A stretch of DNA of 64,000 nucleotides. Source: Sternotherus odoratus. Taxonomy: Eukaryota > Chordata > Testudines > Kinosternidae. Every line of letters begins with the position of its first letter. Position 1 is the first letter of the stretch. The notes under the pieces were generated by a model. The model was not told the origin of the DNA. It saw only the letters and a list, made by a program, of their open reading frames with translations, and made no database searches. Position numbers and translations under genes: made by a program. Shown here piece after piece: positions 21,976 to 34,840 of the stretch. The DNA is taken from contig JAVMKO010000009.1 in assembly GCA_032164245.1 (NCBI GenBank), positions 84,176,712 to 84,240,711 on the forward strand, given 5' to 3'.

Positions 21976-24900
21976 TAACTCATGCTCATTTCTCGTGTGC
22001 TGATTGTAAAGATGAAGTACATTCTAAGCCAACAGCACACCACACAGTAGTTTGCAATATTAGCCCTCCAGGTTTAATTTCACTCTACCTCTGTTACACG
22101 TTTATAACTGGTCATTCTATTTATCGTATGTATTAGAGGTATATACACAAACACACATCTAAAGGGATTGATGTCCTGGCAGGTCACAGTTTATAAAACA
22201 TTATATATGATTTGGCAACAAACAGCATGGGCCAATTCTGACTTCAGTTTCACCTGTGTGAACCTAGAGTAAGGCCACTGAAGGAAAAGGGATTCTTCTA
22301 GATTTACACTGAAAGCAGAATTTGACCCATAGCTTCTATAAGGCATAACAGCTCTTAATGAAATTATGTATAATGTATTTTGTGCCTGAGCAAACTAATT
22401 TGAGAACAACAGATTGAAGCTAAAGTTCACCAGGGTGAACAGACAGACCAGCTGATGAAGCAAACATATTTTTTTCAATATTAAATTAAGAAATTTGAAA
22501 CCGCTTGGCTAAGACTTGGCACATCTTATGAAATCTGTATTTCATAAGCGACAAAATTGAATTTAGCTACTAGCAGCAGCCTGATGTGGACTTGCCTCAG
22601 ATCAGTGAGTTAACCCAAAGTATTACTTTTGGTGATACTGACAATAGGAGAACTAAACATGCATCCTAAAGCCAGCGTAAGTTGACTCACCAGTCTCCGT
22701 GTTCTGGGGTGGGGGGGTCATCCCAGGCAAGCCCCCGCTCCGCTGCCCCCCCCCCCCCAAGCAAACACAGCATCTTGCGTGCACTGTCTGCTCTAGGCTG
22801 AATTTCATCCTCAATGAAATGAGTGTTGCTTTGTGTGCAGCTGCCTCATGCTACTGCAAGCTGGGGAAAGGGACACCCAAGTCACATGCACATAAACTAA
22901 CCAAACCCCAAGGGCGTGTACGTGCATCCCGATACCTAGATTTATATCCAGATTCTTGTCAGTATTCCCCTTGGTTTTCGCTCTAGCAGCCATGGGGATA
23001 CTCACAGAGACGTTTACAGCTTCCTTGCATTGTTGGAGCAACCTGGACCCTGTGGACATATGTTCCTGGATTGTTTTCATCTGTAGGAACACGGCCCTGT
23101 TTTCATTAGGAAGATCCCAGTGCCCGAACGGCTGTGCTGACTAAAATACCAAATAAACCCCACATCAAAATGGCTGTTGAGATATACACCAGTTAGAAAA
23201 GGATACCCTAGAGAGCCGTTTGTGCTTAGCTGGCATCTCTCTTAACAAATGTATCAGCACTGAAGGTAGTGAAGTATCTGATGGAAGTATTCTTTGTCCA
23301 CGCTCTGGGTATACGAAGCTTGTGGCATGGGCCAGTTAACCCCAAAATGGGAACACACAGGGGCAGCCTTTGAAGACCTGCAGGTGTGGTGAGTAACCTC
23401 TCTTTTGTGTACACCACCACGGAGAACAATAGCCCCAATAAAGCTCTGCCCCGAGTTGTTCGATGGAGCTGGGTAAGAATCTCCTTAATTGACACCTCAG
23501 TATGGAACATTCCTCAGATTGGTCACCCAAAAAGAATGGCTCAGATGTGGGAATGTCCCTCACATTTCTGCAGTGAAGCTCAATTTAGCTTCTCCACAAT
23601 GGCCTTATCTTCCTTGAGTGCTCCTTGGGCCCCTCAGTTGTCCAGTGGCCCCACTATTTGGCAGGCTTCCTGCTTCCAGTGGACTTCATTTTATTGTTGC
23701 TAGGTTTTGAGTCTTTCACTAGTTACTCTTGAAATTCTTTTTTGGCCTTCTTCAATATACGTTTACACTCGACTTGCCAGAGTTGAAGTTCCTTTCTGTT
23801 TTCCTCAGAAAGTTGGTTCCAGTGTTGCTGCAATCCCAGTCATGCTGGAATGCAACAGAACCTTTGAACAATTGCAGCCATTCAAACTGCTCACTTGTCT
23901 GAATGCTACAAGAGCAGGCCCCTGCACTGGGTTCTGGCTGATGTTGGCTGCCATATGCAGCATTTTGGCTTCATTTGTAATTTTGTGAAACTTTTCGGGA
24001 CATGTTTTAAAATGGGCTTGGCCCCTATGATTGGGGCTAAGATTTTCTAAGAGCTCAGCCACTTTTCAGGCAGCTTAATAAGTGTCCATGCTTTTAAGAG
24101 AGCTGATTTGGCACACTGAGCATCGACCTCTCTTAAAAACCCGGCCACCAGGGTCACAGTGGGAACGGCTGGGAGCTGAGCTCTTTGGAGAATCTAGGCC
24201 TTATCTGGGTCCTAAAAAGGCAGCTGACCATCCTTTGAAAATCTGGCTCAGTAAGGAGTGCTAAGCTCCTGGAAGTCTGCCCCCCTTCATGACACCATCA
24301 GTATTAGGGAATAAAGGAAATCAAAATCTCCCCCCTGGGAATTTCATCCAGACCTGCTCTAGTGACTTAGAGAAGATTATTTGATATTTATGCAGATCCT
24401 TGGATTTTCCTCCTGATCCCTGTGCATTGGCAATTTGCATTTCTCTGAAGAGGGCACCCAAGGCGGGAAATGTGTCATGTACAACTCAAATAAAACCATC
24501 TTACATGCAAAGTGCACTTAGCCTTTCATTGGCTAGAGCAGAATACAACGTTTTAAATTATGCACGTTAAACACATTGGCGGTAGGAGGAATGCAGATGT
24601 TCCCTGGCATTATGATCAGTGATTTAAAAGGTCAAATACTGTCTCATGCTTTCTCAGCCATGACTCCTCTGGCCCAAATGCTGCCCACCTCTCCCTCCGC
24701 CCTATGTGGTGTAAGAGAATCTAAACGCTGCAGAACTGCCATGGTCCTGCCATGCATTAGGTGCTGCCCAAGGGGAGGCTGGGCAGGGAGGCAGCAGACA
24801 CTTCTGCACTCCAAGGGACCGTTTCATGTTGTCTCTCCCCACAGGGGCACTGAGGGAGGTTTGGGGCATGACAAGAAGATGTTGGAGCAAAGAGACCTAT

Positions 24901-25129
24901 AGGCTGCCATAAGGATTGCACGAGGAACATGGGTGTCACTTCCGTTCCAATGGATGAACCGCACAGATACTCTGACCCAAGTCGGTACAAGGCGGATTGG
25001 CAAAGGGTGTGTGGGCAGGGACAGAATTCCTGATCTTTTCTCTCTTGTACATCTCCTGTGCAGAGCTTCTTTCCTGGGCTTTGCAAGAGGTGGGGGGGAG
25101 GGGCAGCCTTCGGGCTTTAATTTGCTTCA
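21976..25129. other. Unassigned DNA
   Basis: No exon or bounded repeat is recognised in about 3.1 kb. A run of C at about 22748-22759 sits in a short GC-rich patch. Open frames here (for example 22699-22986 and 23707-23988) are short, overlap others on the opposite strand, and carry no motif. Confidence 0.4.
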
Positions 25130-25312
25130 CTTTCTTAATTACTTTTTCAGGAAAAATACAGAAAACAAACAAGTCTGAATGCAATGAGCAAGGCATGTAA
25201 ATGACAACAATCATTCTTACTGAGAGCAGGACAAAGGAGGCAAACCCATTCCTATTGCTTTATGCGCTTGGTGCCTGCTGATTTTCTTTTTCTAATTTTG
25301 TCAGAGGGAAGG
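25130..25312 (+). repeat. Ancient dispersed repeat, copy 1
   Basis: This segment aligns with 34130-34300. Both contain 'ttcaggaaaaatac', then an A-rich part with 'aaaacaaa', then a block around 'actgagagcaggacaaagga' (here) and 'tctgagatcaagacagagga' (there), then 'gcaaac', and finally 'attttgtcagagg' against 'attttgacagagg'. Order and spacing are kept over about 165 bases although many positions differ. This fits two old copies of one interspersed repeat. I cannot name the family. Confidence 0.7.
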
Positions 25313-25683
25313 CCCGTGCATGGTGTTATACTAGTTACACAGATCATAGGAAAATGGTGTTTTACTACTTGCGTCATGTAGGAGTCCTGTAATATTACAA
25401 CTATCACAGTATATTACAATTACAGTCTATTTGCCCCCGTTGGCCACATACATACACCACAGCATCAGGAATGGCAAATCACAATAAATACCAGAGACCA
25501 CGCCAGCCGTCCGCTAACCTGTCCCACAAACCCCCAACTAATCAGCATTGCCCTAGATCACTAATATAGTGGAGGTAACACGTACAAAGGTTTTCCACAG
25601 TATGCCAACCAAAGATCTGCTCCTTTCCACTAGTCTGTGTGCTGGAGATTAATAAAATCTTCCAGTGAACAGCAAGAACGGGG

Positions 25684-26945
25684 TACTGCCTTGTGGCCAA
25701 ATGCACCCCTGTATTCACAACCTACACCCTGTTTTAATCACCTTTGTACAAAATATGCCCTGTGAGGGATCATTTGAAAACTAATAACTCATTGGTCAAT
25801 ACTATCATGGTGAAATGTGTGTAGCGACATTCTATTTAAAGTTAGGGGCATAAACTGAAATTATGACTGAAATGTGCTTACCAGACCTCCTCTGGGGAGG
25901 GGAAAACATGTTTCTCAAATACAAAAGACAAGCTAATGCCCCTAGCCATGTGTCGAAGTTCCTTCCATAGAGGTTTTTAAAGCCCAGCTTGACAAAGCCC
26001 TGGCTGGGATGACTTAGTTAGGGGTTGGTCCTGCTTTGAGCAGGGAGTTGGACTAGAACCTCCTGAGGTTCCTTCCAACCCTGATATTCTATGATTCTGT
26101 GATTGGCAATCACCTGGTAAGTGACCATTTTTGGCAACAAAGAGGGGAAGAATCAGATTCATTTTCATTTTAACAACCAACCACATGGGACCTCTTTTAC
26201 CTCAAGACTCTGTGTCTTTATCCTGATAGTGGAAAGAAACTTTATCTAAAGGGAACTCTCAGGAAAATGCATTTCAAAGGGGACTGGGCTTTAAAAACAA
26301 GGGGCAGAAAACATCCCAGGTATTCTGTCTCTTTTTCTCCTTCTTTCTTTCACCCAAGAAAACAAGGGAACCAACCCTTTTTCTTGGTGGGAGGGGGGAG
26401 GTATCTTCACATGAGAATTTGGTCAGAAATGTAGCTGGGAATATAGGATAAGGATTTCACCTTGAACCAAGTGTAGTTTAAGTTTTAGCTACTAGAAACC
26501 ATGTTGTCTTTATTTCTCTTCTAGACATTTCTGATGTTAATGCCTTTTACTTGTATTCACTTAAAATCTCCTTGTAATTAAATAAACTTGTTTTATTCTT
26601 TAATCAAAACTAATCCCGTGTTGTGTTCAAACTGGACTGTTTGTAACGCCACTTAAAGCAGCAAACTGTTGTGAACTGACCTACCTCTAACATCTGGACT
26701 ATACAGAAGAGGACATGACAACACAGAACACACATTTCGGGGGGAACGCAGGACTGGGAGTGTGTTGAGGTCACCCTGTGAGTGATGACCTAGGCTGGTG
26801 GAAGCCAGAATGTGAGTGGAGTGTGCTGGACCCAGGCTGCAGCAATACACAGACCTGCAGGCTGTCTGGCAGTTTGTAAGGGGACCGGGGATAGCTCATC
26901 AAAGCACCGTAAGGCACCCAGGTGCGAGACAGGTGGTGACAGAGC
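25684..26945 (+). repeat. LTR-like dispersed repeat, interrupted by CR1
   Basis: From general knowledge the run beginning 'tgccttgtggccaaatgcac' (25687) and continuing to about 26.9 kb ('ggtggtgacagagcc') resembles a long terminal-repeat-like element common in turtles. It contains AATAAA at 26581-26586, a possible polyadenylation signal. The ends and any target duplication could not be fixed, so the class is tentative. A CR1 copy (25953-26105) lies inside it and must be younger. Confidence 0.45.
25953..26105 (+). mobile_element. CR1 LINE, 3'-terminal fragment
   Basis: The fragment starts within the last codons of ORF2 ('agaggtttttaaagcccagc') and runs through 'ggtcctgctttgagcaggga' and 'tgaggttccttccaaccctg' to an ATTCTATGATTCTGTG tail. 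It is of the same subgroup as the copies at 3.9 and 7.9 kb. It interrupts an LTR-like repeat whose two parts join logically on either side. Confidence 0.88.
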
Positions 26946-27782
26946 CTCACCCTAGTTTGGAGGGTGTCCTGGAATGTGACACTTGTCTGTGAGTAAGAGA
27001 ATGCAGATGACTCAGAAAATGGAGAGCCGGTTTCTTCAGGAGGGTTGAGGGCACCATCAAATACAGAGAAAATCCCCGCCGGGGCGTTCCATAGCACAGG
27101 ATGGGAACGAGCTCAGAGCTGGTGAAATGGGGGCAATTCCACTCTTACACCAGGGCTGCATTTAGTCCTCACCTCTGAAGGACCCTGGACCTGCAGGGAC
27201 CCTGTTGCAGGATTTAGCCTTGAGAGAGTAAATGGCCTTGAGAAAACAGACATGAGCTCAACATGAAATGTCACTCTAGAAATACGTCGTTCACAGCTAC
27301 CAACCAGCAGCGGCACTGGAATGACACGTGCCTCTTCAGCAAGGATCCGCATTCCTAAAACGCAACCTTGTTCTTTGGCTGCATATTTACAGGGTCCTTA
27401 ATGTTACGTCATTTTGAAGAACATAGATTAGTTACAACCTCTTAGCTGTCAGCGCCCAGTTTCAACCGCTAAAGCACAGTCGCACTGCACCGTTTCTTAC
27501 TACTATAAAGAAGGAGGGAATTTTTTTAATGCATGGCATTGAACACATTTTTTTTCTAGAGCTATGCATAGAAAGAGGTAGTTATTGTACAGGCCATAAA
27601 TCACCAAGCAAAGAACAGTCCATAGCAGCAAAGTAGGGCATCCCAGTGGGAAGGAGGGGTCTGTGGGAAAGGTTTGCGTATAAGCATAGGGGGGGAAACA
27701 CTTGCTTAGAAATCTTCACCCCTCAGAGTTCAAGCAGCATAGAGACAACTGCTTGACAAGGATTTTTATTCCCTTCCCGCAG
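26946..27782. other. Unassigned DNA
   Basis: No exon, RNA gene or bounded repeat is recognised. Open frames are short and without motifs. Confidence 0.35.
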
Positions 27783-28171
27783 CATAGGGGCCAACTTTTC
27801 CCGGTGCCAGGGGGGGTTCCACCCCGTCCTGCCCCCATTCCAACCCCTTCCCCAAAGTCCCTGCCCCAACTCTGCCCCCTCCCTGCCCCTATTGGGACTC
27901 CATCCCCGAATCCCTGCCCCGGCCCTGCCTCTTCCCTGAGAACACCATATTCCCCCTCCTCTCCCCTCCCTCCCAGTGCTTGCTGCCGGAAAACAGTTGT
28001 TTGGCAGCGGCAAGCACTGGGCGCTAAGGGGAGAAGTGGTGCTGCAGCATGCTCAGGGGAGAAGGCAGAGCAGAGGCAGAGGTGAACTGGGGCAGGGAGC
28101 TGCTGGTGGGTGCACGCCCCCACCAATTTTTCCCCATGGGTGCACCAGCCCTGGAGCACCCACAGACCCGG
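27783..28171. mobile_element. GC-rich DNA element with short TIRs, probably hAT-like
   Basis: The left end 'cataggggccaactttt' and the right end '...acccggcgcctttg' are imperfect inverted repeats (CATAGGGGCC against CAAAGGCGCC). The flanking octamers TCCCGCAG (left) and TCCCCCAA (right) agree at 6 of 8 positions, compatible with a worn 8-bp hAT target duplication. The interior is C-rich on the left and includes 'gggtgcaccagccctggagc' on the right, phrases known from a very common turtle repeat. The long open frames here result from base composition. Confidence 0.55.
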
Positions 28172-28548
28172 CGCCTTTGTCCCCCAACTGATGGGACAGG
28201 TGCTCGTACCTGTCTCCTCTTCCCCCCACACCCAGGAAATATCAACAACGTCTTTTGTCGACGGATGTTCCACAGCGGCTGTCCAGTGTCTAGGTGCCTT
28301 CGTTTGTTGGAAAGGAGATGACCCCTTCTTGCGGTAAACTGGTATTTCCCACTTGGTAACGCTTCTCTCCTGCCTGCGTGTCAGAGCAAATACTTTTATA
28401 ATGACTGAGCAAACCCTTAAATATTACCCTATGGCGTGGGATACAGATATCATAAGTGCGATTAATGCAGCTAGTAACTCCCCAGCGTTTCATAAAGTCT
28501 CAATCACTAAATACATTTTTATAGATCAAACACCTCGTCTAACAAATA

Positions 28549-29380
28549 TAGGGTGACCAGACGTCCCGATTTTATCGGGACAGTCCCAATTTTCGGGGAC
28601 GTGTCCCGCGTCCCGATCATCCTTTGGTCGGGACGCCCTTTGTCCCGATATAGGGACCTTCCAAGGCCGGCGCCAGACTCGCACCTCACTAACCGCTCCT
28701 TCCGGCGGGGCCGCAGCACCGTCTCACTGGCCCAGGCAGAGGCTCTCTGCCGCTGCACGTGGTGCAAGGAGGGGGAAGGAGGGTGCTTGCAGCCTGCACC
28801 GGCAGAGGGGGAGGGGCAGAGAGTCCACGGCCGCCCCCCCCAACCCGGCTCCGAGTCCGGCCCCTCATCAGCCCGATGCCCACTCCCCCCCCCCATCAAG
28901 AGTCAGGGGCAGGCGGCAGCGGCCAGGACAGCTCTCTGCCGCCGCCTCACATGCTGCAGGGGCGGGGGAAGGGGGCTGCTTGCCTAGGAGCAGTGAGGAG
29001 GGTGGCTACCGACAGCGCCCAGCCGTCCCCCCCCCCCAACCAGCCCCTGACCCGGCTGCCCCCCGGCCCAGCTGAGAACAGTTCCCGGGGGTAAGTAGCT
29101 GGGGCCCTGGATCCCCAGCCCACGGTGGGGCTGCGTCCCTGCGCCTGGAGCCGGGCCCCTGCACCCCTGACTCATGGCTTCCTCAGACCCTGCCCCCATG
29201 GGTCCAGTGGGGGGGGGGAAGCCTGTGGCACCCTCCCCTCCCCTCTACTCCCCCCCCCTCCAGTCCCCCTCCCCCCTACTTCCCCCCTCACACTCCCCAC
29301 CCCCCCTCCCGCTCCCCCTGCCCCCTCCCCCTCCCCCCCCATGTGTCCCAATATTTTTTTCTTGTCATCTGGTCACCCTA
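28549..29380. mobile_element. hAT-type non-autonomous element, 832 bp, perfect 8-bp TSD
   Basis: The element starts 'tagggtgaccagacgtcccg' and ends 'catctggtcaccctA', so its terminal inverted repeat is TAGGGTGACCAGA. AACAAATA lies directly outside both ends (28541-28548 and 29381-29388), the 8-bp target duplication typical of hAT transposition. Near the left end are several GTCCCGAT/ATCGGGAC phrases that can pair with one another. The interior is GC-rich with long C runs (about 29230-29340) and codes for no transposase. It shares its ends with the elements at 32.0 and 45.6 kb and depends on a transposase from elsewhere. Confidence 0.93.
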
Positions 29381-32009
29381 AACAAATATCACCCCCCAGG
29401 TGAGCCAGATGGGTTTCCAGCCACGCATTTGTCAGTGCCCAGTGAGGCCTGGGACCTTGGCCTGAGCTGGCCCTTGTCATGCCAGCCTCCCAGTATATAG
29501 ATACAAGTATAATAAATAAAGCAAAGAGAAATAGCCTGCTCCATCTTTCCATACTGCAATAGCAAGTTTCCTATTGCACCAGTGGAATTCACTGCTACCA
29601 CATGACACTTGAATTCATCCTCATGGGAGATATTTGTACAGCTTGCAGAGTCAGAGAAAAACGCCTCCCGGAGACACAGCACAATGAACTCAGCAATGTA
29701 GCCTGTAGCTGGCTGCTTTCTTAATCAGAGGACATTGTGTAGATATATTTCCTAACAGGCCAGCCCAACTACAATTCTGTTCTGATCACATTTTAATCCC
29801 TTCCACAAATGCTGAAAACATTTATGCCTGTTGTATTACATTATGAATGTATATTTCTACAAGGTAATGAGTTATGACATTACACCAGGCATGATAATTG
29901 AACCCGTTGTAGCGGGTACTTCAGTGTGCCATCGTACCAAGGGGATTCTTATTTTGGGGGGTTAGAGTAACCTTCAGATGGCATTAGAAATATTAAAAAT
30001 AAAAAGGCATCTGAGTTTATAGACACAGGACGCACCAAGGGAGACTTCTAGTTACAAATGCACTTTGCTTTATACTGCATTGTATGTAATGATTTTAAAT
30101 AGCTACCAAGAGCATTAGTGAAATAGATGTTTCCTTTTGACCAACTGCATCACTATAACAACTTTTAAATCAGTTTATCAGTGGGAGATGTCAGAGCGAG
30201 GTGCTACTCAATGCGAGTAAGGATGGCAGAACAGGATCGTGCAGTTCTATTCTGGATCTTACTAGGTAAAACTTGCTTCTTTTATTTATGTGTTTGTTTG
30301 TTGAAATTTAAACTCTGTTAAACTGTTAATTTCTCATCTAAACTTTTGGCATTCAATGTGAAATGATCCTGTATTCAATGCTAAAACACAGATCGACGGG
30401 TGGCTGCCCTGACCTTCAAGCTCAAGAGAAAATCATTTCATTTTAGAACTTGGCAATAAGCAGTAGGCAGAAGCCTTGCACATTTAAGGGCAGCTCTCAA
30501 CCATTTTCCCTTAACAACTTACTGGCCTTCTTGCAAGAGGGTATTCAGCAAAACACCAGCTCTGCTCACCACATTTAGCAGAAAAATAGAATGGCTGCTA
30601 ACTCCTTTCTGGAGCCAAAGAATTTGCTCAACTATCAACAACAGATGACAGAACTGTGTTCTCATGTGTGATGAGATGAAAGGTGAAAACAATGGGCTGA
30701 CAACACTGTTTAAAGAGGCTAAGACACAGTATCCCAACCATGCTTTGAAACTGTAGCGCATGGTGTCTCCAAGGAAGAGTTAATATGAGCAGAGAGCAGC
30801 AGCAAACAGTAATGTGAGGAACCTGCAAATCTGCCTAACAGAAGATTAGATAACAGGGATCAAATCATTGGCAATGAATATTTAATGCAGTCACTCATGA
30901 TTTATAGTTGTAAAAGTGAGATAAGGACTAGAGGCCACTAAAGTAGAATTGAGCCCAATGAATTTCCTGGGATCATTTTACAGTCAAGCAATTTTCTAAT
31001 TGCATATTGCTTCATGGATAAGAGAAATCCTGAGGTTACAACCACTTCACCGATATAGACCTGGTGATTTCATAGTGGGAAAAAGTTCTAAATTAAGACA
31101 TTTGGGGAGTGAAGTAATCAATTAAGAAAAAAAAAACCTTTAAAAGACAATCTAAAACTTTAAGGACATATCCCTACCATGAGCCAAGTAAGAAAATGAA
31201 ATGATCATGTTTCAAGAATTGGGACAGTTAATTTAGCAGCTGCAAGACTAGCAGAAGGTAAACAATTGCAAATATGCGACCTCATTTTATTTAGTAACAT
31301 GCACTCATTTTATGCTAGAATCATTATCTGAATTCTCACTGGTAGTTGCCTTTGAAATATTTCAATCTTGTTAAATATTCGGAAGCTGCATAGCTTGCAG
31401 ATATCCCTGGCACAGAGAAGGAGCTTGCAGATGTCCACAACCCCTGAACAGATGGTGTGCTGGAGGATTGCTGAATACAGACGGGCCTTGCAAAGTAAAA
31501 AGGAATTTTTATGAGCTCACGGACAAGTAGCTGCAGGCACAATTAATTTCCAGATATCGGACGTTCAATGTACGTATAGTGAAGTCTTTGTTAAAATAAG
31601 ACACGTGTCTGTTTAGTACAGATGGACAGCAGAGGGCTTGGGCGGCCATCTTACAAGAGAAACCAAAAAGTGAGGCACCTCCTTGCCTGGAAAGGGACCA
31701 CTTACCAAGCTATTTCTCTCTGTTTGCTCTCCCTCGCCCAGCCTGGTGGAGTCAATCACATGAAGCCAGCGAGGAAAGTCACACACGCCACAAAAGGGGA
31801 ACTCCAGCGTGATGGCTCCCAGCCCCATAGAGCCCTTCTGAATGAAGAGAAGGGGCTCAGGGTCCGTGTGGGTCGGTGGGGCCTCAGTCTCCCTCCACAC
31901 CAGCTGAAACACCTCCGCGTAGGAGGGTCATTTCTCTTTAGTCACTGGAGCCGTCTCAGATCAGAGGCCTATTGGAAGCAAGTCCAAGATTCCCCTCAGA
32001 TCCCGGGAC
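29381..32009. other. Unassigned AT-rich DNA
   Basis: Apart from the 8-bp duplications at its two ends, no repeat or exon is recognised in this 2.6-kb stretch. The part at about 29.7-30.4 kb is AT-rich and repeat-free. Short open frames (for example 31622-32017) show no motif. Confidence 0.4.
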
Positions 32010-32133
32010 TAGGGTGACCAGATGTCCCGATTTTATAGGGACAGTCCCGATTTTTAGGTCTTTTTCTTATATTGGCTCCTATTACCCCCCACACCCTGTC
32101 CCGATTTTTCACACTTGGTGTCTGGTCACCCTA
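32010..32133. mobile_element. hAT-type MITE, 124 bp, perfect 8-bp TSD
   Basis: This short relative of the 28.5 and 45.6 kb elements starts 'tagggtgaccagatgtcccg' and ends 'gtgtctggtcaccctA'. CCCGGGAC flanks it on both sides (32002-32009 and 32134-32141), a perfect 8-bp duplication. The interior is only about 80 bp and carries 'tttttcttatattggctcct' in place of the GC-rich body of the long relatives. It has no coding capacity. Confidence 0.95.
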
Positions 32134-32141
32134 CCCGGGAC

Positions 32142-34129
32142 CCATCAAGGCAACAAGATCTATTCTAGGGAGGGTGACCGTATCCCACAGCCATCACTGC
32201 TTTAAGCCTGATCCAAGAACCTTGCAATTATTGTATGCATTTGATTCCTGTAACCAATGTTAACTGTCTTTCTTTCTCTCTCTTTTTCTCCCTTTCTACC
32301 TTTAGATATTAGAGACTAAAGGATTGGCAACAGTGTGATATTGACTTGGCTATCTGACTGGTCCATTGGAATCAGAGGAACCCTTTGGTTGATGAAATTG
32401 GTTATAAAATAACCACTCATGTTTACATCTAGTGTTTTTGGTGATGGTACAAGACTGGGATACGTGAGGAGACTGGCTAAGAAGAAGTCAGAAAAGCAAT
32501 GTGATGAAACAGAAGCTTACTTCTCTTGCTGGTCTGGGAGAATAACCACCAGTTTATTTCCCAGCAGTTTTTCTGGAATTTGATGTCCTCAGTTGTGACC
32601 CACTGAGGCATGGTAACAGCCCCCCCTCTAAGGAAAAATGTGGAGGGTCGGATTCTACATTACTTACACCTGCTGGAGACATTCATATCCGTGCAAAGTG
32701 CGACCCTTCTGAGCTGGCAGGGTTTGCACAAGGATTAGTGACTCAGCAAGTCACCTATCTCCTTAGCGCCAATTCACTACTGCCCAGCAAGTCGCAGGCC
32801 AGAGGAGAACTGGCACGGAGCTTTTACCCTACAGTGAGGTCATTAACTTGGAAATAATTTTGTTTCTGTTCTGTGTATATCAGGGAGTGAATCAGCCAAA
32901 TGATCATTTTCTTTTAAGTGGCTATTAGAAAAGACTTTGCATATGTTAATAAAGGTATCATTTCCTTACTGTAATTCCCTCTTACATATTCATAAGCTCT
33001 GAGAATGCTGAAGGTAGGAAATATACAGCATTAATTATTTCCCCCAAAGTAGTACATTACAAATGGGGATTTATGGACATTGAAAAAATATTGAACTAAT
33101 TCAAACTGTTTTTCAGAACATCCCCCAATGCCCTCCCACGCCCCGCTTATTTTCAAGAAATAAAATAATGAACTAGTATTCAAAAGTGCCTTTTCTTTTA
33201 TATCAGTGGTACCATTAAGCAGCACATATACCAGACTAACATTAATTTGATTAGGCAGAGCTCCCAAGGACACAAAGGTAAATTTGACTCATGAAATGTT
33301 ACAGAAGACATGATGTCAGGATACATAGAACAGTAGCAAGTACTTAGCATACGGTTAACCGTGGAGTGGAGATAGACTTTAACTATAAAATATATCAGCT
33401 GGAAGTCTGCTACAACATTTATTGTCTTTCAGTAGAGCAAATCGTTATATTATTACGATGTTTTGCCATTCCAACTTTAAATGGCTATTTATTCTGTGCA
33501 AAGTCACATGTAATGCTTTGCTGTTATATAACAAGCATGTATTGCTTTTATCCAAATCACTATATTCCACATTATCTTGAGCAAATAAACAATTTTCTCA
33601 AAGCACTAGGCATCATTGTGTCCTTATGTGTTGCTGAAAAAATAATTACATTGAAAATCAAATCTTGATTTTTAAAAGTGAGACCGTTTTTTTTAAAAAA
33701 ATTCAAATCTTCAACTTTGGAAAAGTTACCAAGCAGCAGATGTATGGAATTTCCTTTTTCCTTTTTCCACTGTGTTGCTTTTCCAAACCAAGAAGATTTG
33801 AAAAGTTGAAGTGGGGGAAGGAAAAAAAGAGAAAGGAAAAAGTGGTGCTGGGACTAGTCCTAGCTGTCATTCATGATCATATATTCAGTGGCAAAAAAGG
33901 AGGAGAAAAAGAAAAAGGAAAAAAACAAAGAAATTAAAATTTCAATTGAAAATGAAATTAAAATGTTTGTTTCATTTATTTCATACTGGAATTTTCCAAT
34001 AAAAATAATTGAGAAACATCAGCAAAAAATAAATTTTGTTTTCAATAACACTCAATTTTTTCAGTTGAAAAAGTTTTCAGCCAAAAAAATTCAGCCAGCT
34101 GTGTTTATAAGCCAATGTTGTAAAAATAT
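32142..34129. other. Unassigned AT-rich DNA
   Basis: No exon or bounded repeat is recognised. From about 33.68 to 34.1 kb the sequence is strongly A/T-rich, with self-complementary phrases ('caattttttcagttgaaaaa') that suggest worn repeats without clear ends. The open frames here follow from the composition. Confidence 0.35.
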
Positions 34130-34300
34130 ATTCTTTATTGATATTTCAGGAAAAATACCAAAAACAAATTAACAAACATGATGAGGAAGACATTTAAATT
34201 AATACAACAGTCACTATTTCTGAGATCAAGACAGAGGAATGCAAACAGACAACTGCTGTTTAGCTTCTTTGTGGTTTTGTTTAAATTTTGACAGAGGAAA
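34130..34300 (+). repeat. Ancient dispersed repeat, copy 2
   Basis: This is the partner of 25130-25312, in the same orientation: 'ttcaggaaaaataccaaaaa', 'ctgagatcaagacagaggaa', 'gcaaacagacaactgctgtt' and 'attttgacagaggaaa' occur in the same order and at nearly the same spacing. Divergence is high, so the copies are old or only distantly related members of one family. Confidence 0.7.
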
Positions 34301-34840
34301 AAGCAAGCACAAAATCAACAGTGTGTTCCAGCAATGAATGTCATCTGAAAATGTTCATTGAGTAATGACATCATGTGTGAGCACTCCCCTTCATGAAGGC
34401 TGTGGTCTCCTTTGCTCTCCCTGCCCTGTCTACACCATTGATCAAAAACAAAGCAAAACGAATTCATGAGAAACATTAAAATCTCAAATTGTTCCATCTT
34501 GCACTATTCTGTACGAACCCATTTTCCATTTCCCCCAATTCTCGTGGTGTTGTTTCTCATCAAAATTCTATGCAAATCATATCAAAATTTGTCATTTACT
34601 GCAAAACCCTGTTTTCTTACTAAAACCAGCCCTTTCTTAAATACAAAGTTTCATAGTGGTTTTGGAAACAAGCTTGATAAAATTTTATACAAATTTTGAT
34701 TTTTAAAATTAGACAATTTGCCCAAAGAGAGAAGTATTGATCATCTTAACAATTTTTCCTGAAAAGTTCCTTATTTACAAAAAAGAGAAAGATTTCAACC
34801 CACTCTACTTATTGGCTTTGACCTTTCCCTTGTCCACGCT

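Noticed and set aside
27716..29500. Long proline-, glycine- and serine-rich open frames
   Set aside because: They lie in C- or G-rich interiors of DNA elements and result from base composition.
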